Counted from the first letter of the stretch, positions 1-11,096 are shown. The stretch: DNA of 64,000 bases from Linanthus parryae (GCA_023055425.1 JALGPY010000006.1:91733935-91797934), one strand, 5' to 3'. The notes: a model not told the origin generated them from the sequence alone. Numbers and translations: made by a program.

Positions 1-700
1 AGAACGTCAGCTCTGCAATTGCCGGTATGAACCTTCGCAGATATGAGAGCATTCCCAAGAACGTCTTTAACGCACTTTGAGTCTTAGGTGCTGGTAAGCT
101 AGTAATGGCTGAAACCATTGCAGGATCAGGTTCAATTCCATGCCGGTGTATCACACACCCCAAGAATTTCCCTGAGGTCACCCCAAACGCGCACTTCATA
201 GGGTTCATTTTCAGTTGGAACCTTCTGCACCTTTCAAACACTCTCCTCAGATCCTTCAAGTGATCTCCCTTTTGATTGAATTAACGACCAAGTCATCCAC
301 ATAGAACCTGACCACTTGATGCATCATATCATGGAAAAGCTCCATCATCGCGCGCTGATAAGTCACACCATCATTCTTCAAGACAAAGGGCATGACTGTG
401 TAATGGAATACTCCCACAGGTGTGATGAAAATGTCATCTTCCTCGCATCTTCAAGATCTATCTTGATCTGATTGTAGCCACTGAATTGTCCATGAAGCTA
501 AACTTCTGGTGGCCTGCAGTAGAATCAATCAACAAATCTATGTTTGGCAATGGGAAGTCATCATTTGGACAAAATCGGTTCAAATCCATGAAGTCGACAC
601 AAATGCAAAGCTTCCCATTCTTCTTTAAATCTGGTACGATGTTGGCTAACCATGTGGGATCGTGCTCTGGCTTGATGAAATTTTCATTTAGTAACTTCAT
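1..700 (-). pseudogene. GYP-A reverse transcriptase fragment
   Basis: The reverse transcriptase copies the element RNA into DNA. The minus-strand translation gives the usual Ty3/gypsy RT blocks: a HDPTWLANIVPDLKKNGKL segment followed by a CVDFMDLN motif near 700-600, a FPLPNIDLLIDSTAGH block, then FHYTV and the catalytic FYVDDL at about 309-292. A stretch matching the RT-to-RNase H connection continues to the left edge. The frame breaks near 458 and again around 270, so it is a pseudogene. Protein similarity and order are clear; the true 3' end lies outside the window. Confidence 0.88.
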
Positions 701-1129
701 TATCTCTTATTTTATCTTCACATAGATTTCCGGGCGAAAACTCCTCGTACTCTGCTTTACTGGCTTCGACCCTGGGATGATATCCAATCTGTGCATGGTG
801 AATTCTGTATCTAGGCCAGGCATTTCATCATATTCCCACACGAAAACGTCTTTGTATTCTGCCAGCAGCCTCAACAAACCCCGTTCTTCTTCATCATCAA
901 GATTCGCGCTTAAGAATATCTGCCTTTTCTTTTACTCTGTCGGGCTCAAGAACATCTCTTTTAGCTCATGTTTCTGAGGTTTTGGCTTATCCTCCATACA
1001 TTCAGGCGCCTCCTTCAACTTTTCTATCGAAGTTTCTCTCATGAATCTATCTGGGACTTTCTGTGCTACCTCATTGATTTGCTCAGGGACATATTCGATA
1101 GATGAGGTCGAAGATGACCTCGCGCACCT

Positions 1130-1960
1130 TCAGATGCGATAGCACTTATTCATATTTGCATAAAAGCTGCCTATCTTCTTGCCCTCATCAGAGTGTTTGA
1201 AAACCCTTTTGAGGGTGTAAACGTTCTTCTTCTGGTATGCTACCTTCGACACCACGTTCGGTGATGGCTTCTCCTTCTGAGCTTCTCTCATCACCATTAC
1301 TCCTGCTGGTGATTGATCTTTGATGTCTTCCCACCTGGGCAGAGGGGTTGGCTTGAATGGTGCTGGCATCTCCTCGTCTCTCGTATTTGTGAACCAAACT
1401 GCCTCCATTATGTGTGCGTCATTAAGATTGAATGGATTTACCGAAGCTGGTATATCCACCTCCCTGTCTTTCCAAATTTCCTTCATCATCTGGTGAGTTG
1501 TTGATGGCACAGCATCGAAACGGTGAATCCATGCGCGACCAATGATCATATTGTAGGCGGTGTTGGCATTGATGACATGGAACTTATCAGAGCATTTGAT
1601 TTGGCCAATATGGATCCCCAGGCGAATCCATCCCACGGTCATCTGCGAATCGCTTACGAAACCCATCAAAGGCGACGATCGCTTGAAAATCTTGCTTTCT
1701 GAGATACCAGCCAAATCGAGAGTGCTGAGTGGTACCACATTCACTTATGCTCCTCCGTCGACGAAGGCTCTCTTCAATTCGACTCCGTTGACTACTGCTG
1801 TCACATACAATGGTCTTTGCTGGTTTGCATCTGTCTTCTTGTCCGCTTGCGCGAAGGTCATTTCCAAGCAAGTTGACCGCACGGCCCTGATAACTTCTCC
1901 ATTTGAGACTAGCAGTTCTTCTTCGAAGTCTTCATCCACCCTCAAGATCGCCTTCGTCAT
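1130..1960 (-). pseudogene. GYP-A retropepsin (aspartic protease) region
   Basis: Two consecutive open stretches on the minus strand (1960-1745 and 1744-1130) are one protease domain plus linker. The first ends with the catalytic-loop sequence FVDGGA, is followed at once by a stop codon near 1743, and then resumes in the same frame with VNVVPLSTL. The retropepsin would cleave the Gag-Pol polyprotein. The downstream part contains the segment TTHQMMKEIWKDREVDIP, which recurs in GYP-B at 12.5 kb and confirms that both are one family. The stop directly after the active-site loop abolishes a normal product. Confidence 0.8.
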
Positions 1961-3755
1961 CTCTTTGCGTCACACGCTTGAGAATTCATGTCATCGAAGA
2001 ACTTCTCAAATTTGTGCGAGCCCTTCATTCGTTTAGCTCGAGATTCCTCTGTATCTAAGGCGTAGTCTTCATCTTCGTAGATCTCAGCTATAACTGGAAT
2101 GCCCTCTTCTGCGACTTCCTCATAATCGCAGATGGATATCATAGCTATCTCCTTTCCCTTAGGCTCCTTTGAGAGTGAGAGGGCAGCGGATTTTTTGCGT
2201 ACATCTTTGATTGGCTCATCAATGACCAGCTGTCCTTCGTTGATCTTCCTGTCCACCAGCCATCTCAATTTTCTGCACTCCTTGGTTGTGTGCATGACTT
2301 GACCATGGCACTCACACCATCAGGGATCTCGCAGCTGCTCCCCCTTCAGTTTGTGCTCTAGTGCGGGTAGGACCCCATCTTTCCTCCACTGCTTGCATAA
2401 GCCTGTAACTTCCGCGATCGAGCACGGCAGCGGAGGCGACTCCTTTGGTGGATCTCGTGGTTGCTTTGGAGCCGAGACCTCATTGACGTCAGCCTCGCGT
2501 CCTCGCTTGTAGCCAAGTCTTCCGAGCTTGAAACCAGAGTTTGCTGGTTCCCTTTCGTGCGAGTACCTTTTCTTCTGTTTCTCGGCTTGATGTTCCTGGT
2601 ACAATCAATTAACTTGGAGAAAGTAGGCATATGCAAGTTTATGAGCATACCTTTGTACTCGTCTCGCATGCCCTGGAGACAAATCTCAACGAGGCGAATT
2701 TCGAGCACCTCATCCACGCACTCCAACAACTTAGTCCTGAACTTCTTGATGAATGCGACGGCTTCCTCGTCATGCTTCTGGTACATGCGCGACAAATGAA
2801 TCGTCGTGTCTTTCTCCTCAACTTGGAAGAATTTGGTGTAGAATTTCTTGACCATGTCTTCCCACGTCTTGATTGAGCCCGCCTCCAGGGGTCTGTACCA
2901 TTCGTATGCGACCATCCCCAAAGACTTTGGGAATTCGCGCATGAGCAGCCTTGTGTCGATTCCGTGCGGGCCCATTAAATCAACGAACCGCATCACATGC
3001 TCCTGCACGTTTCCGCTGACTTCATCAAGTTTCTCCCACTTAGGTGCCTTGTACCCAGCAGGGTTAGGCATCAGATAAATATCGCGCGGGATTGGCGGCG
3101 TGCTATCAACCTTTGGGATGATGGTATCCGCGAAGCACTGGTTCGCGATAAGACTGTCTAGTCGTTGTTCTAGGGCCATCACGTAAGAGGGTGCACTTCC
3201 TCCTAGGGTAGACGATGAGGTCGTCGCGAGCCCAGGTATGTAGGGAATGCTAGGATCATAGGGAGGTGGAGGTGTGTAGCTGGCTTGTACTCCAGTCACA
3301 TATGAGGGTGCTACTGGGTATGATGTTGGATTCCCAGCAGTCGCATGTTTTGGCTGATAACCAGACGCAAGAGGAGGTTCTGATGGCAACCTTGGCTGTT
3401 GAAGCGTAGACCCTTGAGGAAGAGGCGGCTGGATCAAAGAAGATGGGTTCGATTGGGTAGGATTGTGCGGCGTAGGTGTCGTGGTTGCTGGAGGGACTGA
3501 AACCCCTGGGATGGCGTTTTGTGCAAGTCCTCCCAGAATCGTCATGATCTGGGCTATCTGGGCAGATTGGGATTTCATAGCCCTGGCTTGCCTCTGAAAT
3601 GTGGCATTCAGCATCTCCAAGGAAGGATTATTCCCAGAAGCTGTATGGGTCTGGACATTGGTGTTGGTAGTGATATTGAAAGGGTTCTCCTCTCTTGAGA
3701 CTTCTTCCCTTAAAGGAGATTGATTTCCTTCACGGGTGTTGGTTTCCTGAGACAT
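1957..3755 (-). pseudogene. GYP-A gag with zinc-knuckle-like C terminus
   Basis: The Met codon at 3755 opens a frame with a Gln/Pro/Thr-rich N terminus, then a retrotransposon gag domain (about 3060-2640) with typical blocks such as YEWYRPLEAGSIKTWEDM and KFRTKLLECVDE. Near 2600 the frame shifts; the continuation (about 2604-2320) is Lys/Arg-rich and reaches LKGEQLRDP, a stop, then WCECHGQ and TKECRKLR, a degenerate Cys/His nucleic-acid-binding motif. Gag would form the virus-like particle. The longer open frame up to 4046 runs into the LTR and is not coding. A frameshift and an in-frame TGA make this a pseudogene. Confidence 0.83.
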
Positions 3756-3792
3756 GATTGCAGATATTTTGGAATTTTTTGAAGGTGGGTTC

Positions 3793-3807
3793 ACGTCGGG
3801 TTCACCA
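3793..3807 (-). other. GYP-A primer binding site candidate
   Basis: Directly inside the putative LTR end the minus strand reads TGGTGAACCCGACGT. A TGG start two bases from the LTR terminus fits a site complementary to the CCA end of a tRNA. The tRNA could not be identified by eye; it is not the initiator-Met site seen in the copia elements of this window. Confidence 0.5.
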
Positions 3808-3809
3808 AA

Positions 3810-4497
3810 TGTGTACAAGGAAATCCAGGGAGAAGATCCAAGTGTACACCTGCAACAGAGAATAAGAACAATAGTAGAAAGCACAAAGAGATTGTATGTA
3901 AGTGTAGGGGAAGAGTAAGCACTTGTTAATTTTTCTTGAGAGAGAGACAATATAATGACTAGCAAAAGATCCGAGAGTTGCCATATAAGGCTAACGTTCC
4001 TATATATAGTAGAAGAGTGACCGTTACGAGGGGTTAATGCGCCCATAAATGGCGGCTAGATATCCTCCTCGTAACGGCACGTTGGACCGTATATATAGGG
4101 CACGTTACACGATTGTCCGCATATGTAGGAACCGTTACACGATCGGCCGCATTTATGGGACATGTGGTCATTAAATCTCTCAGACAGTTACGGAGGGTCG
4201 CACGCGAGCATTGTATTTGCTGTCGCGCGATGTTCCTTACTCTAACCTCCAAGGCACTAAGTCCCTACAACTCCCGCGCGGTTAGTATCGCGGGCGACCC
4301 AGTCTCGCAGCCCCCATATGGATAAGTGTGAATATAATAACAGTTATTGAGTGGTACCGAAGTATCGTCGAACCTCCTGGATGGATGCCACGTGGATGGT
4401 GATTGGTCTACCTGGGATGCACTATCTACACAAGGTATATCGCAGAATAGCTCCCTTTGTGTTTTCTTGGATAAACTGTATGACGTTTCGTGCAACA
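3810..4497 (-). repeat. GYP-A putative 5' LTR
   Basis: The plus strand starts TGTGTACAAGG beside the primer site and a candidate end ..GCAACA lies at 4497, giving TG/CA termini and 688 bp. It carries a TATA box and no coding potential. The second LTR is outside the window, so the outer boundary is inferred from the terminal dinucleotides only. Confidence 0.45.
4001..4008 (-). promoter_or_regulatory. GYP-A LTR TATA box
   Basis: TATATATA inside CTATATATAGGAACG on the minus strand lies about 190 bp upstream of the inner LTR end, as expected for the U3 promoter driving gag. A second TATA-like run at about 4089-4097 is an alternative. Confidence 0.5.
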
Positions 4498-4747
4498 TAA
4501 GTAGCTAGCACTAGTTGGTGCTAACATGTGGAGTTTTTATCTTACTGTGCTTCTCATGGAGATTTGCCAGTAAAAGATTTCCCTACCGTAAAAATATGGT
4601 GTGTTGTATCAATCTAGCATAGTTGTTAAACTCTTGTATAATTATTTTACTTTACATTTAAATTTTAGCATGGTTCACGATAATTACAAAATACATGCTA
4701 GTTGAGATATATTACAACTTATTATGCGCATTATCAGTTTAGGTAAA

Positions 4748-5418
4748 TTACACCGATGTACTCATATTTTGTAAAAAACAGACAAATGGGTACCCAAATT
4801 TTAAAATCGTGCACCACAGGTCCCGATTTTTGGATTTTCGTGCAAGTGGGTACTCTTCCGTTAACTTTCCGTCCATTTTGGACGAAAAAAGACTATTGTA
4901 CCCCTTATTTTCACCTCTAACTTTTTTTAAAATAGAAGTTTTACTAACCAATCTAAAAAATAAATAATTTAATAGTTTGATACATGTAAGATAGTGCGAT
5001 ATATTTCATCAAAATTACATATTTTTACATCATTTCAAGATATGAAATATATTTTTATTAACATATATACTGTGAGGTTGCTGGATATATGTTAATAAAA
5101 GCATATTTCAAATCTTGAAATGATGTAAATATATGTAATATTGATGAATTATATTGCATTATCTTACATATATCAAATTATTAAATTAAAATATTATTTT
5201 TTCAGATGTGTTAGTAAAACTTGTATTTTAAAAAAAGTTGGAGGTGAAAATAAGGGCTACAATATTCTTTTTATATTTTGCCTTCCAATCTGGACGGGAA
5301 GTTAACAGATGGGTACCCACTTGCACGAAAATCCAAAAATCGGGACCTGTGGTGCACGATTTTAAAATTTGGGTACCCACTTGCCTGTTTTCGCAAAATA
5401 TAGATACCTCCGGTGCAA
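4748..5418. mobile_element. Near-perfect palindromic (foldback) DNA element
   Basis: The left arm (about 4751-5072) and right arm (about 5088-5415) are inverted copies over more than 300 bp. For example, the block around GGGTACCCAAATTTTAAAAT and the segments CACCACAGGTCCCGATTTTT and TTATTAACATATAT appear in both orientations. Only about 15 bp separate the arms (5073-5087). Outer ends are CACCG and CGGTG. Small open frames on the two strands (4951-4748 minus, 5238-5423 plus) are mirror images of each other created by the palindrome, so they are not taken as genes. A full-length palindrome with AT-rich centre fits a foldback or MITE-type element; no clear target duplication was found. Confidence 0.75.
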
Positions 5419-6880
5419 TGTAGGCTATCTATTCTATTGAGTAGCTAGACTGTTTATTGGCTTTACATTTTTAGTAGTATCCACTGTGTAAATTATTGCT
5501 GGAACAACAATCACGCTCGTACTCAAGTGTGTTATATTGTATGCTGGGCTCTATATCCAATCTCAATTCCCGCTTCTCTACTCCTGCACACCGTCTCGCT
5601 CTACAAAGTCAAGATCTAGAAACACACACGTAGTCCTAATTACAAACAAATTCATTTCAACAAGCGTGCGATGATGCACGAGTCTTATATGATGTGCATG
5701 ACCCGTGAGATATGCATCCGACTTGTGAGAGATGGTATCCTAGATATAAACTTTACCAAATACCAATTTAACAATCAATTAGTACAAATACTAAACCATT
5801 TGAGTCACAAACCCTACAGGGTTTAGAGGAACTTAGAACACTTAGGATTCTCAAAGCTGAGGTTTGCTGCATTGGCTTCTTAGCCTTGGCAGCTCTATCA
5901 AACGACCTAGTTAGGCCGTGAAAAAAAATATGGGACGAAATCTAACCGAGTGTAGTTTCATAATCAAAAGGATTTACTAAAAAGATATTGTAGACTTTTT
6001 GTAAATTTTTTGGAACCACTGATGTGTAGAGAATGAACCATGCAAAGCAGGGTCAACTTTTCATAGACAAAAAAAACCTAAAAGCAGAACACTAGGTTAT
6101 AGCAATGTCGACACATTTTCATAGACAAAAAAACCAAAAAGCAGAACACAAAAAAAAAAAAAAAACATGGAAACTAAACCATCAAAACTCTTCATAGACA
6201 AATGCTGCTTGAATTCAACTCAAACAATTGATTATAGCAATGTCGACACATTTTATGTAATGAGATCTACAACCCAGATCCCCAATTGGACCTGCTTCTG
6301 AAGTTTAACAAATGTAAATCTTATTTGACTGATTGAACTCTTTAGCAAATAGCAATTGGTTAACACAAATTATTTACAAATACAAAAGAACAACAAGAAA
6401 TTTACATCGCTATAATATCTGATGACTTTCACGAACTGTATATATTCTTGTCCGCTGATGCTTTATTTTCTGAAGATTGCATTTGAAAATCTCCAACTCA
6501 GCAGCTGCAGCTGAAATTGTTGCAATGCGCAGCAGCTTGAGGCTTTATCTTCTAAACGATTGCATCTGAATACGTCTTCTCTAATTCAGTGCAACAGGTT
6601 GATCTGAAGCAACCTAGCAGCAGCAACAACTTCAGTCTGTCGTCTTTATCTTCTGAAAGAACACATTTGACCGAATGTATTGTATATCCTCTATATTTCA
6701 CATAAGTTCATACAATGCCTAATCAGTCACTCTTGTATATCCAGCAGCAGCAAATCACAATGACTACAGTGCTATCGTAATACATAAGCACTACAGAAAT
6801 AGATAACTTACTGAGTATAATAATTCATCCGTTCTCTATCTTTCTTCACAGTTTCTATTTTCGTTCGTTCTCTATCCATC
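5419..6880. other. No gene recognised; short local duplications
   Basis: AT-rich DNA without a supported coding region. Two short segments are duplicated: TTTTCATAGACAAAAAAA plus AAAGCAGAACAC (about 6056-6093 and 6114-6150), and TATAGCAATGTCGACACATT (about 6097 and 6234). An A-run lies at about 6151-6165. Confidence 0.6.
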
Positions 6881-6891
6881 TTCACCTTTCC

Positions 6892-7220
6892 ATTTTGGGC
6901 CATTTTTAGTGGGTAAATGACCATCCTGTCCTCATTGAAATGCCAACATTCAAATATCTATACTTATTTAACAGATCGGTTTAGGCCCAAATCTTGACCT
7001 AACCCAGCCCAAATAACCTAAACTAATACTAATCAGCCCACTTAGCCACTAAACATGTAACCCTAATTCCACTCACAAAACATTTACAGACATCTCATTC
7101 CTAACTCTCTCTCTCTTTAAGTCTCTCTCGCTCATGTTCTTCCCCAAATCACCGAGAAACGCCGCTCTTCATCTTCGTATCCTCCCTGACTTTCTTGGTT
7201 GCTGACTGCTTCAATCTTCC
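6892..7220 (+). promoter_or_regulatory. Putative promoter and 5' UTR of the 7.2-kb gene
   Basis: Several plant promoter words cluster here: TGGGCC (6896-6901), GGCCCA (6984-6989), further GCCCA at about 7007 and 7036, and a telo-box AACCCTAA (7059-7066). Site II (TGGGCY) plus telo-box pairs are known from promoters of housekeeping and dividing-cell genes. A CT-rich run (about 7103-7130) resembles a 5' UTR. An upstream ATG at 7134 opens a 24-codon reading frame ending near 7205, 16 bp before the main ATG. No clear TATA box was seen. Promoter function is inferred. Confidence 0.45.
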
Positions 7221-7798
7221 ATGGATGAACAATTCTACCGTATGGTCGTTCCTGATTTGGAGGACGACGAGTTCTACGGTTTGATTGTCCCAGATTCAGA
7301 AGACGGCGAACTCCATATCACCGGCGACGGTGTCTGTTCGTCTGTGTTGGTGTTGAATCGATTGGATCTGGTTCGCAAGTGCCCCCTCCGTTCGATTCAA
7401 ACGAGACCCAAGAAGACTATGGTGATCTAATGGTTCTGGATGGTGTCGGTTTGTCTGGCTATGGTGTCCAATCGGTTGGATCTGCTTTGCATGTGACCTC
7501 TCCGTTCGATTTAGATGAGACCCAACCGTATGAGGGCGATCTGTTGGTTGCGGATGGTGTCCCTCCGATTCCTTCTGCAAACCCTAACACCGATCTGCCT
7601 GATTCGGATGAGACCCAACCTCCAGACGACGACAATTCAGTGATTTTTTCTGGCAACCCTTCGCCTCCTTCAGATGATGAAATTGAAACAGATGAAGAGA
7701 GGTACAAGTACTATCTCATGCTCGGATGGTGGTGCCCTGCTGTCTTGAGATTTATCCCAGAAGGGAGGTACTCTTTCTCTTTAATTACCTTATATTGA
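7221..7798 (+). pseudogene. Acidic ETQ-repeat protein, 5' exon, frameshifted
   Basis: The ATG at 7221 (context TTCCATGGATG) opens MDEQFYRMVVPDLEDDEF and an acidic stretch that stays open to about 7430. A second frame, open from about 7322 to 7798, carries the clear repeat pattern V-x-S-x-GS...PFD-x-x-ETQ-x-x-x-GDL-x-V-x-DGV, twice, then a third DETQ. The repeats show that the second frame is the coding one after about 7335, so a one-base shift (pseudogene or sequence error) separates the two parts; an intron of about 50 bp would be unusually short for a plant. A donor-like G|GTACTC at about 7768 could end the exon; no later exon was recognised. Spaced TQ motifs in an acidic region recall ATM/ATR-target regions of BRCT-type DNA-damage proteins, but no BRCT domain is visible, so the function is unknown. 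It is the best candidate host gene in the window. Confidence 0.5.
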
Positions 7799-7849
7799 AC
7801 TGGTCTGTGTTATGATACTTCACTTGACATGATTATGTTATTGAATTGA

Positions 7850-8190
7850 TACCTAGACTGAAATTGGCCTTGATCTGTTTCTGTTATTGAACTGATAATT
7901 GAACATGATATTGCCTTTGATCTGTTTCATTTATTGAACTGATAATTAAAATGATACTGCCTTTGATCTGTTTCTGTTATTGAACTGATAACTAAATTAA
8001 TACTGCCTTTGATCTGTTTCTGTTAGTGAACTGATAATTGAACATGATACTGCCTTTTGTTTGTTTTATTTATTGAACTGATAAATAAACTGATACTGCC
8101 TTTGATATGTTTCTGTTATTGAATTGATAATTGAACATTATAATGTTTCATTTATTGAACTGATAATTGAACTGATTCTGTATTTGATTG
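7850..8190. repeat. Tandem array, 46-47 bp unit, about 7 copies
   Basis: Successive copies of a unit built on TTGATCTGTTTCTGTTATTG followed by AACTGATAATTGAACATGAT recur every 46-47 bp (for example TTGA at 7870, 7917 and 7963), with point changes. It lies directly downstream of the candidate exon and may be intronic. It does not code. Confidence 0.75.
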
Positions 8191-8199
8191 AATGTGCAA

Positions 8200-8695
8200 C
8201 TCAGTGATTACAATTCCACAAATGGTATGGGAGTTGCATTACTGGGTGACATTTGTTTGAGAGTTATGTTTGGAACTCAATGATTACAATTCCACCACTA
8301 GTTCATGCATTTAACTCAATGATTAGTTTTTGTGGATGACATTGATACTGCACTTGCTTATCTACTTCCTCTGTTTGGGCTCTTTCTTCACACACTTTGA
8401 TGCATTCAACTTAGTGATTACAATTCCACAACTGGTATGAGAGTTGCAACTGTAAGTGACATGAAATCAGTGATCATATGTGTGAGAGTTATGCATTCAA
8501 CTCAGTGATTACAATTCCACTATTGTTATGAGAGTTTCAATTGTAAGTGACATGATCTCAGTGATCATATGTGTGAGAGTTATGCATTGAACTCAGTGAT
8601 TACAATTCCACTACTGGTATGAGAGTTGAAATTGTTAGTGACATGAAATCAGTGATCATATGTGTGAGAGTTACGCATTCAAAAGTATTTTCTTC
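8200..8695. repeat. Tandem array, about 90 bp unit
   Basis: The word CTCAGTGATTACAATTCCAC and its flank (GGTATGAGAGTTG, GTGACATGAAATCAGTGATC) recur at about 8201, 8279, 8410, 8501 and 8592. The last copies are spaced 90-91 bp apart and well conserved; the first two are diverged. No coding potential. Confidence 0.72.
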
Positions 8696-8705
8696 CATTC
8701 CAAGG

Positions 8706-8799
8706 ACCTAACTTGAGGCCTAGTTTACATGAGTAAGCATACACTGTCTTCACCTAACTTGAGGCTTGGTTTACATTTGTGAGCATACAATGTCTTGAC
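8706..8799. repeat. Two-copy tandem repeat, about 47 bp
   Basis: ACCTAACTTGAGGC followed by TTTACAT..GAGCATACA..GTCTT occurs twice back to back (about 8706-8751 and 8752-8799). Confidence 0.6.
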
Positions 8800-8989
8800 C
8801 TAACCTACCACTATATAGGTTATGGAAAGACATTGAAGAAGGCCAATAACCAAAACAACCAAAATATGTACTCAGATCTTACCTACAGATGGATGTACTG
8901 ACCTGGTACATATCCAAGACCATTAGTGAGGTCTGGATTACAAATGTCTTCTCCTATCACTAGCATAAACTCAATGCAGTATGCGACTA

Positions 8990-9464
8990 GTTCAGTATCT
9001 TCTCAACAAACTTTCCTGAAAACTAGCTTAAAATCTTGACTCTTCTAACACCTTCCTCCAACGGCTAGTAGCTCAGTATTTTCAAGGATAATAATTTGAT
9101 CTTGTTGGAAAATGTTGGGAAGCTTTTAACAGCAGACTGATCACAAAATCAAATCATCAATCAGTTTCCTTTTCTGCAAAACATAGGTTAGGAAACAAAT
9201 TCCTATAAAATAGGAAAAACAATATCCCTGCAAAAATTAATCAAACATATGATATTAGATGCTGTTAAATGTGTCAAAATACTTGGTCATTCATCATCAA
9301 TTATTAGCTAATCATGCACAGGAGTTTAGGAGTTGAATCAAGTAAAGAAACTCCCCCTAAGTTCATGCATATAAAGCCTAGTCAGTTTCAAGGCTTTGAA
9401 AGCTGTTTCAAGGCCTTGAAATAGCTAGACTAGCTATTTCAAGTCTTGAACTGAGTTGAATTTA
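8990..9464 (-). mobile_element. SIRE-type copia LTR fragment
   Basis: The segment aligns by eye with the right end of the COP-G LTRs (38.9-39.3 and 46.3-46.75 kb): CAACGGCTAGTAGCTCAGT versus the CGACCAGCTGCTTGAATAGC region, the AAACTCCCCCTAAGTTCATG block, then the TTTCAAGGCTTTGAAA motif and a final TTACA. Only this part of the LTR is present, and the similarity is patchy upstream of about 9100. Orientation is taken from COP-G. Confidence 0.5.
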
Positions 9465-10929
9465 CAAGTTGGTCAAACATTTTTGGGCTAGTCCGATCTC
9501 CCCTTCTCTGTTTGGTCCATCGGGGTAAGGTGCTAAATTCTATCTTCTCTTCCTAACCCTAACCAGCCGTTTTCACCTACCAGGTCGAGTCTATAGAAAT
9601 TCTGGGCGATCAAGCCGAGCATGCATAAATAGTAAAATCAAAGACAGAATAACGAATAAAATTTCTTATATTAAGATCCGGAGATCATGAATTCATTAAC
9701 GAAAATAGAACTAGATACTGAATACGAAACCCTAGGTTCACCGAGAACCTAGGTAAGGGTTTCAGCTACTGAATGACATAGTTAAATAACAATGATCTGA
9801 AATTAAAGAGAGAATTGAAATCAAACAAGTGTTCTTGAATTCCTGATATGTGCTTTTGTGCTGTCCGAGGATGCTCTGACTTCTCCTTGGGTGTCTTGAT
9901 TCAAAAAACGAGCTCTAAACGTTCCTTTATATATGCTGAGAAGCTTCCGGAAAACTTCCTGAAATTATGAAACTGCCACTGGCCAAAACCGCCTCAGAAA
10001 TAGGCGTTGTCTGCGTATTACTGCACAGTTACTCCCCTGCCTGCGTCCTAATGCATAGTTGCTGCGTAGTTGGTCACTACGCATACATGGTCTTCTGTCT
10101 TGAAATTCTGTAGTTTTCTCTCTCCTCTTGCTCCCTTCCTGCGTATTACTGCGTCACACTGTCTGTTTCTGCATCCTCACCCTCCCCGGTTCTTCCTCCT
10201 GCACTCCTGCTTCATTCCCAGCTCCTGCACCAGTCCTTTTCCTGTATAGACAACACGAACCAACGCAGTGATTCTATCTCAAAATGCATGAAATGAAGCA
10301 GTAATGCTTAAAGAAGCTCGACATACTCAGGCTTAGATCTTGAGGCGAAACAGGGCTGAAATTTGGCTAAAACGCTGAATTATGACACAAATACCCCCCA
10401 AAATAGGCTCACCAATTACTCCAAGAATTTTGCTGAATTTCACGTTTGTTCGTGCGAACAGAATTCTTGTTTGTGTGAACACCCTCCTGTGAACAAATTT
10501 TCTATTCGCGTGAACAGAATTCTTGTTTGTGTGAGCCTCGAAAATCTACTAAGTGTTGTTGTTCATGCGAACACTTATAGTGTTCTTGCAGGAACACTAT
10601 TTTCCATGTGGCTTTTTCTTCACTTTTCAAGCTCCTCCCCTTCTTCCAACTTCCCGAGCATGTCTCTTGAGCATTCCTCGCTTTTGAGTTTGCTTCCGCT
10701 CCGAATTTCTCGCTTTGAACTTCCGATTCGTGAAATCCACGACAGTGAACATACCGGAAGATCAAACGAGACAAATATAGTATGAAATACATGGAAAAAC
10801 GCCCAGATTCGACAATGAACTTCAAATGCCTGACATGCTCCAAACTAATAAGAATTGGCCAAAAACACACGTAAATTCATCGTAATGCACGCAAAACGAC
10901 AAGTAATCACATAAGAATATAACTATAAT
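9465..10929. other. No gene recognised; possible old LTR promoter on minus strand
   Basis: No supported coding region. On the minus strand ATATATAAAGGAACG (about 9922-9938) looks like an LTR-type TATA box. The words TGCGTATTACTGC and CTGCGTAGTT recur at 10.0-10.15 kb. This could be a decayed LTR, but no termini, partner LTR or primer site were found. Confidence 0.35.
10449..10536. repeat. Two-copy direct repeat
   Basis: GAACAGAATTCTTGTTTGTG with similar flanks (TTCGTGC or TTCGCGT) occurs at about 10449-10480 and 10505-10536, spaced 56 bp. Confidence 0.55.
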
Positions 10930-11095
10930 TATGGAGTTACCACCAAGCTGAAAGAGCCACCTACTGAAGAACAACTGCGCGACCCCAGGTGGTGCGAATG
11001 TCGTGGCGATGTTTCGAATCCGACCACAGAATGCCGAAAGCTGCGACACCTCATCAATGATAAGATGAAAGAATAGGAGATGTTCATTGATGAAA
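10930..11095 (+). pseudogene. GYP-B gag C-terminal fragment
   Basis: The translation contains EEQLRDPRWCECRGD and TTECRKLRHLINDKMKE, then a stop. The same zinc-knuckle-like block occurs in GYP-A at about 2340-2230 (EQLRDP, WCECHGQ, TKECRKLR). Only the C-terminal part of gag is present, so the fragment cannot form a capsid. Confidence 0.75.
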
Positions 11096-11096
11096 C

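Larger units (their letters stand above)
1..4497 (-). mobile_element. GYP-A: Ty3/gypsy Tat-type retrotransposon, 5' part, degenerate
   Basis: Order on the minus strand is a putative 5' LTR (4497-3810), primer site, gag, retropepsin and reverse transcriptase, which is the Ty3/gypsy order. The window edge cuts the element inside RT, so RNase H, integrase and the 3' LTR are not visible. Tat assignment rests on close protein similarity to GYP-B, a plus-strand relative at 10.9-14.9 kb whose RNase H is followed by a second, archaeal-type RNase H. Several frameshifts and stops make it non-functional. Confidence 0.85.

Noticed and set aside
4748..5423. Two small ORFs on opposite strands with similar peptides
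   Set aside because: They are mirror products of the palindrome arms; no independent evidence for translation.
10363..11049. Several open frames of 60-140 codons on both strands
   Set aside because: No recognisable motif or conserved repeat; composition and overlap suggest chance frames.
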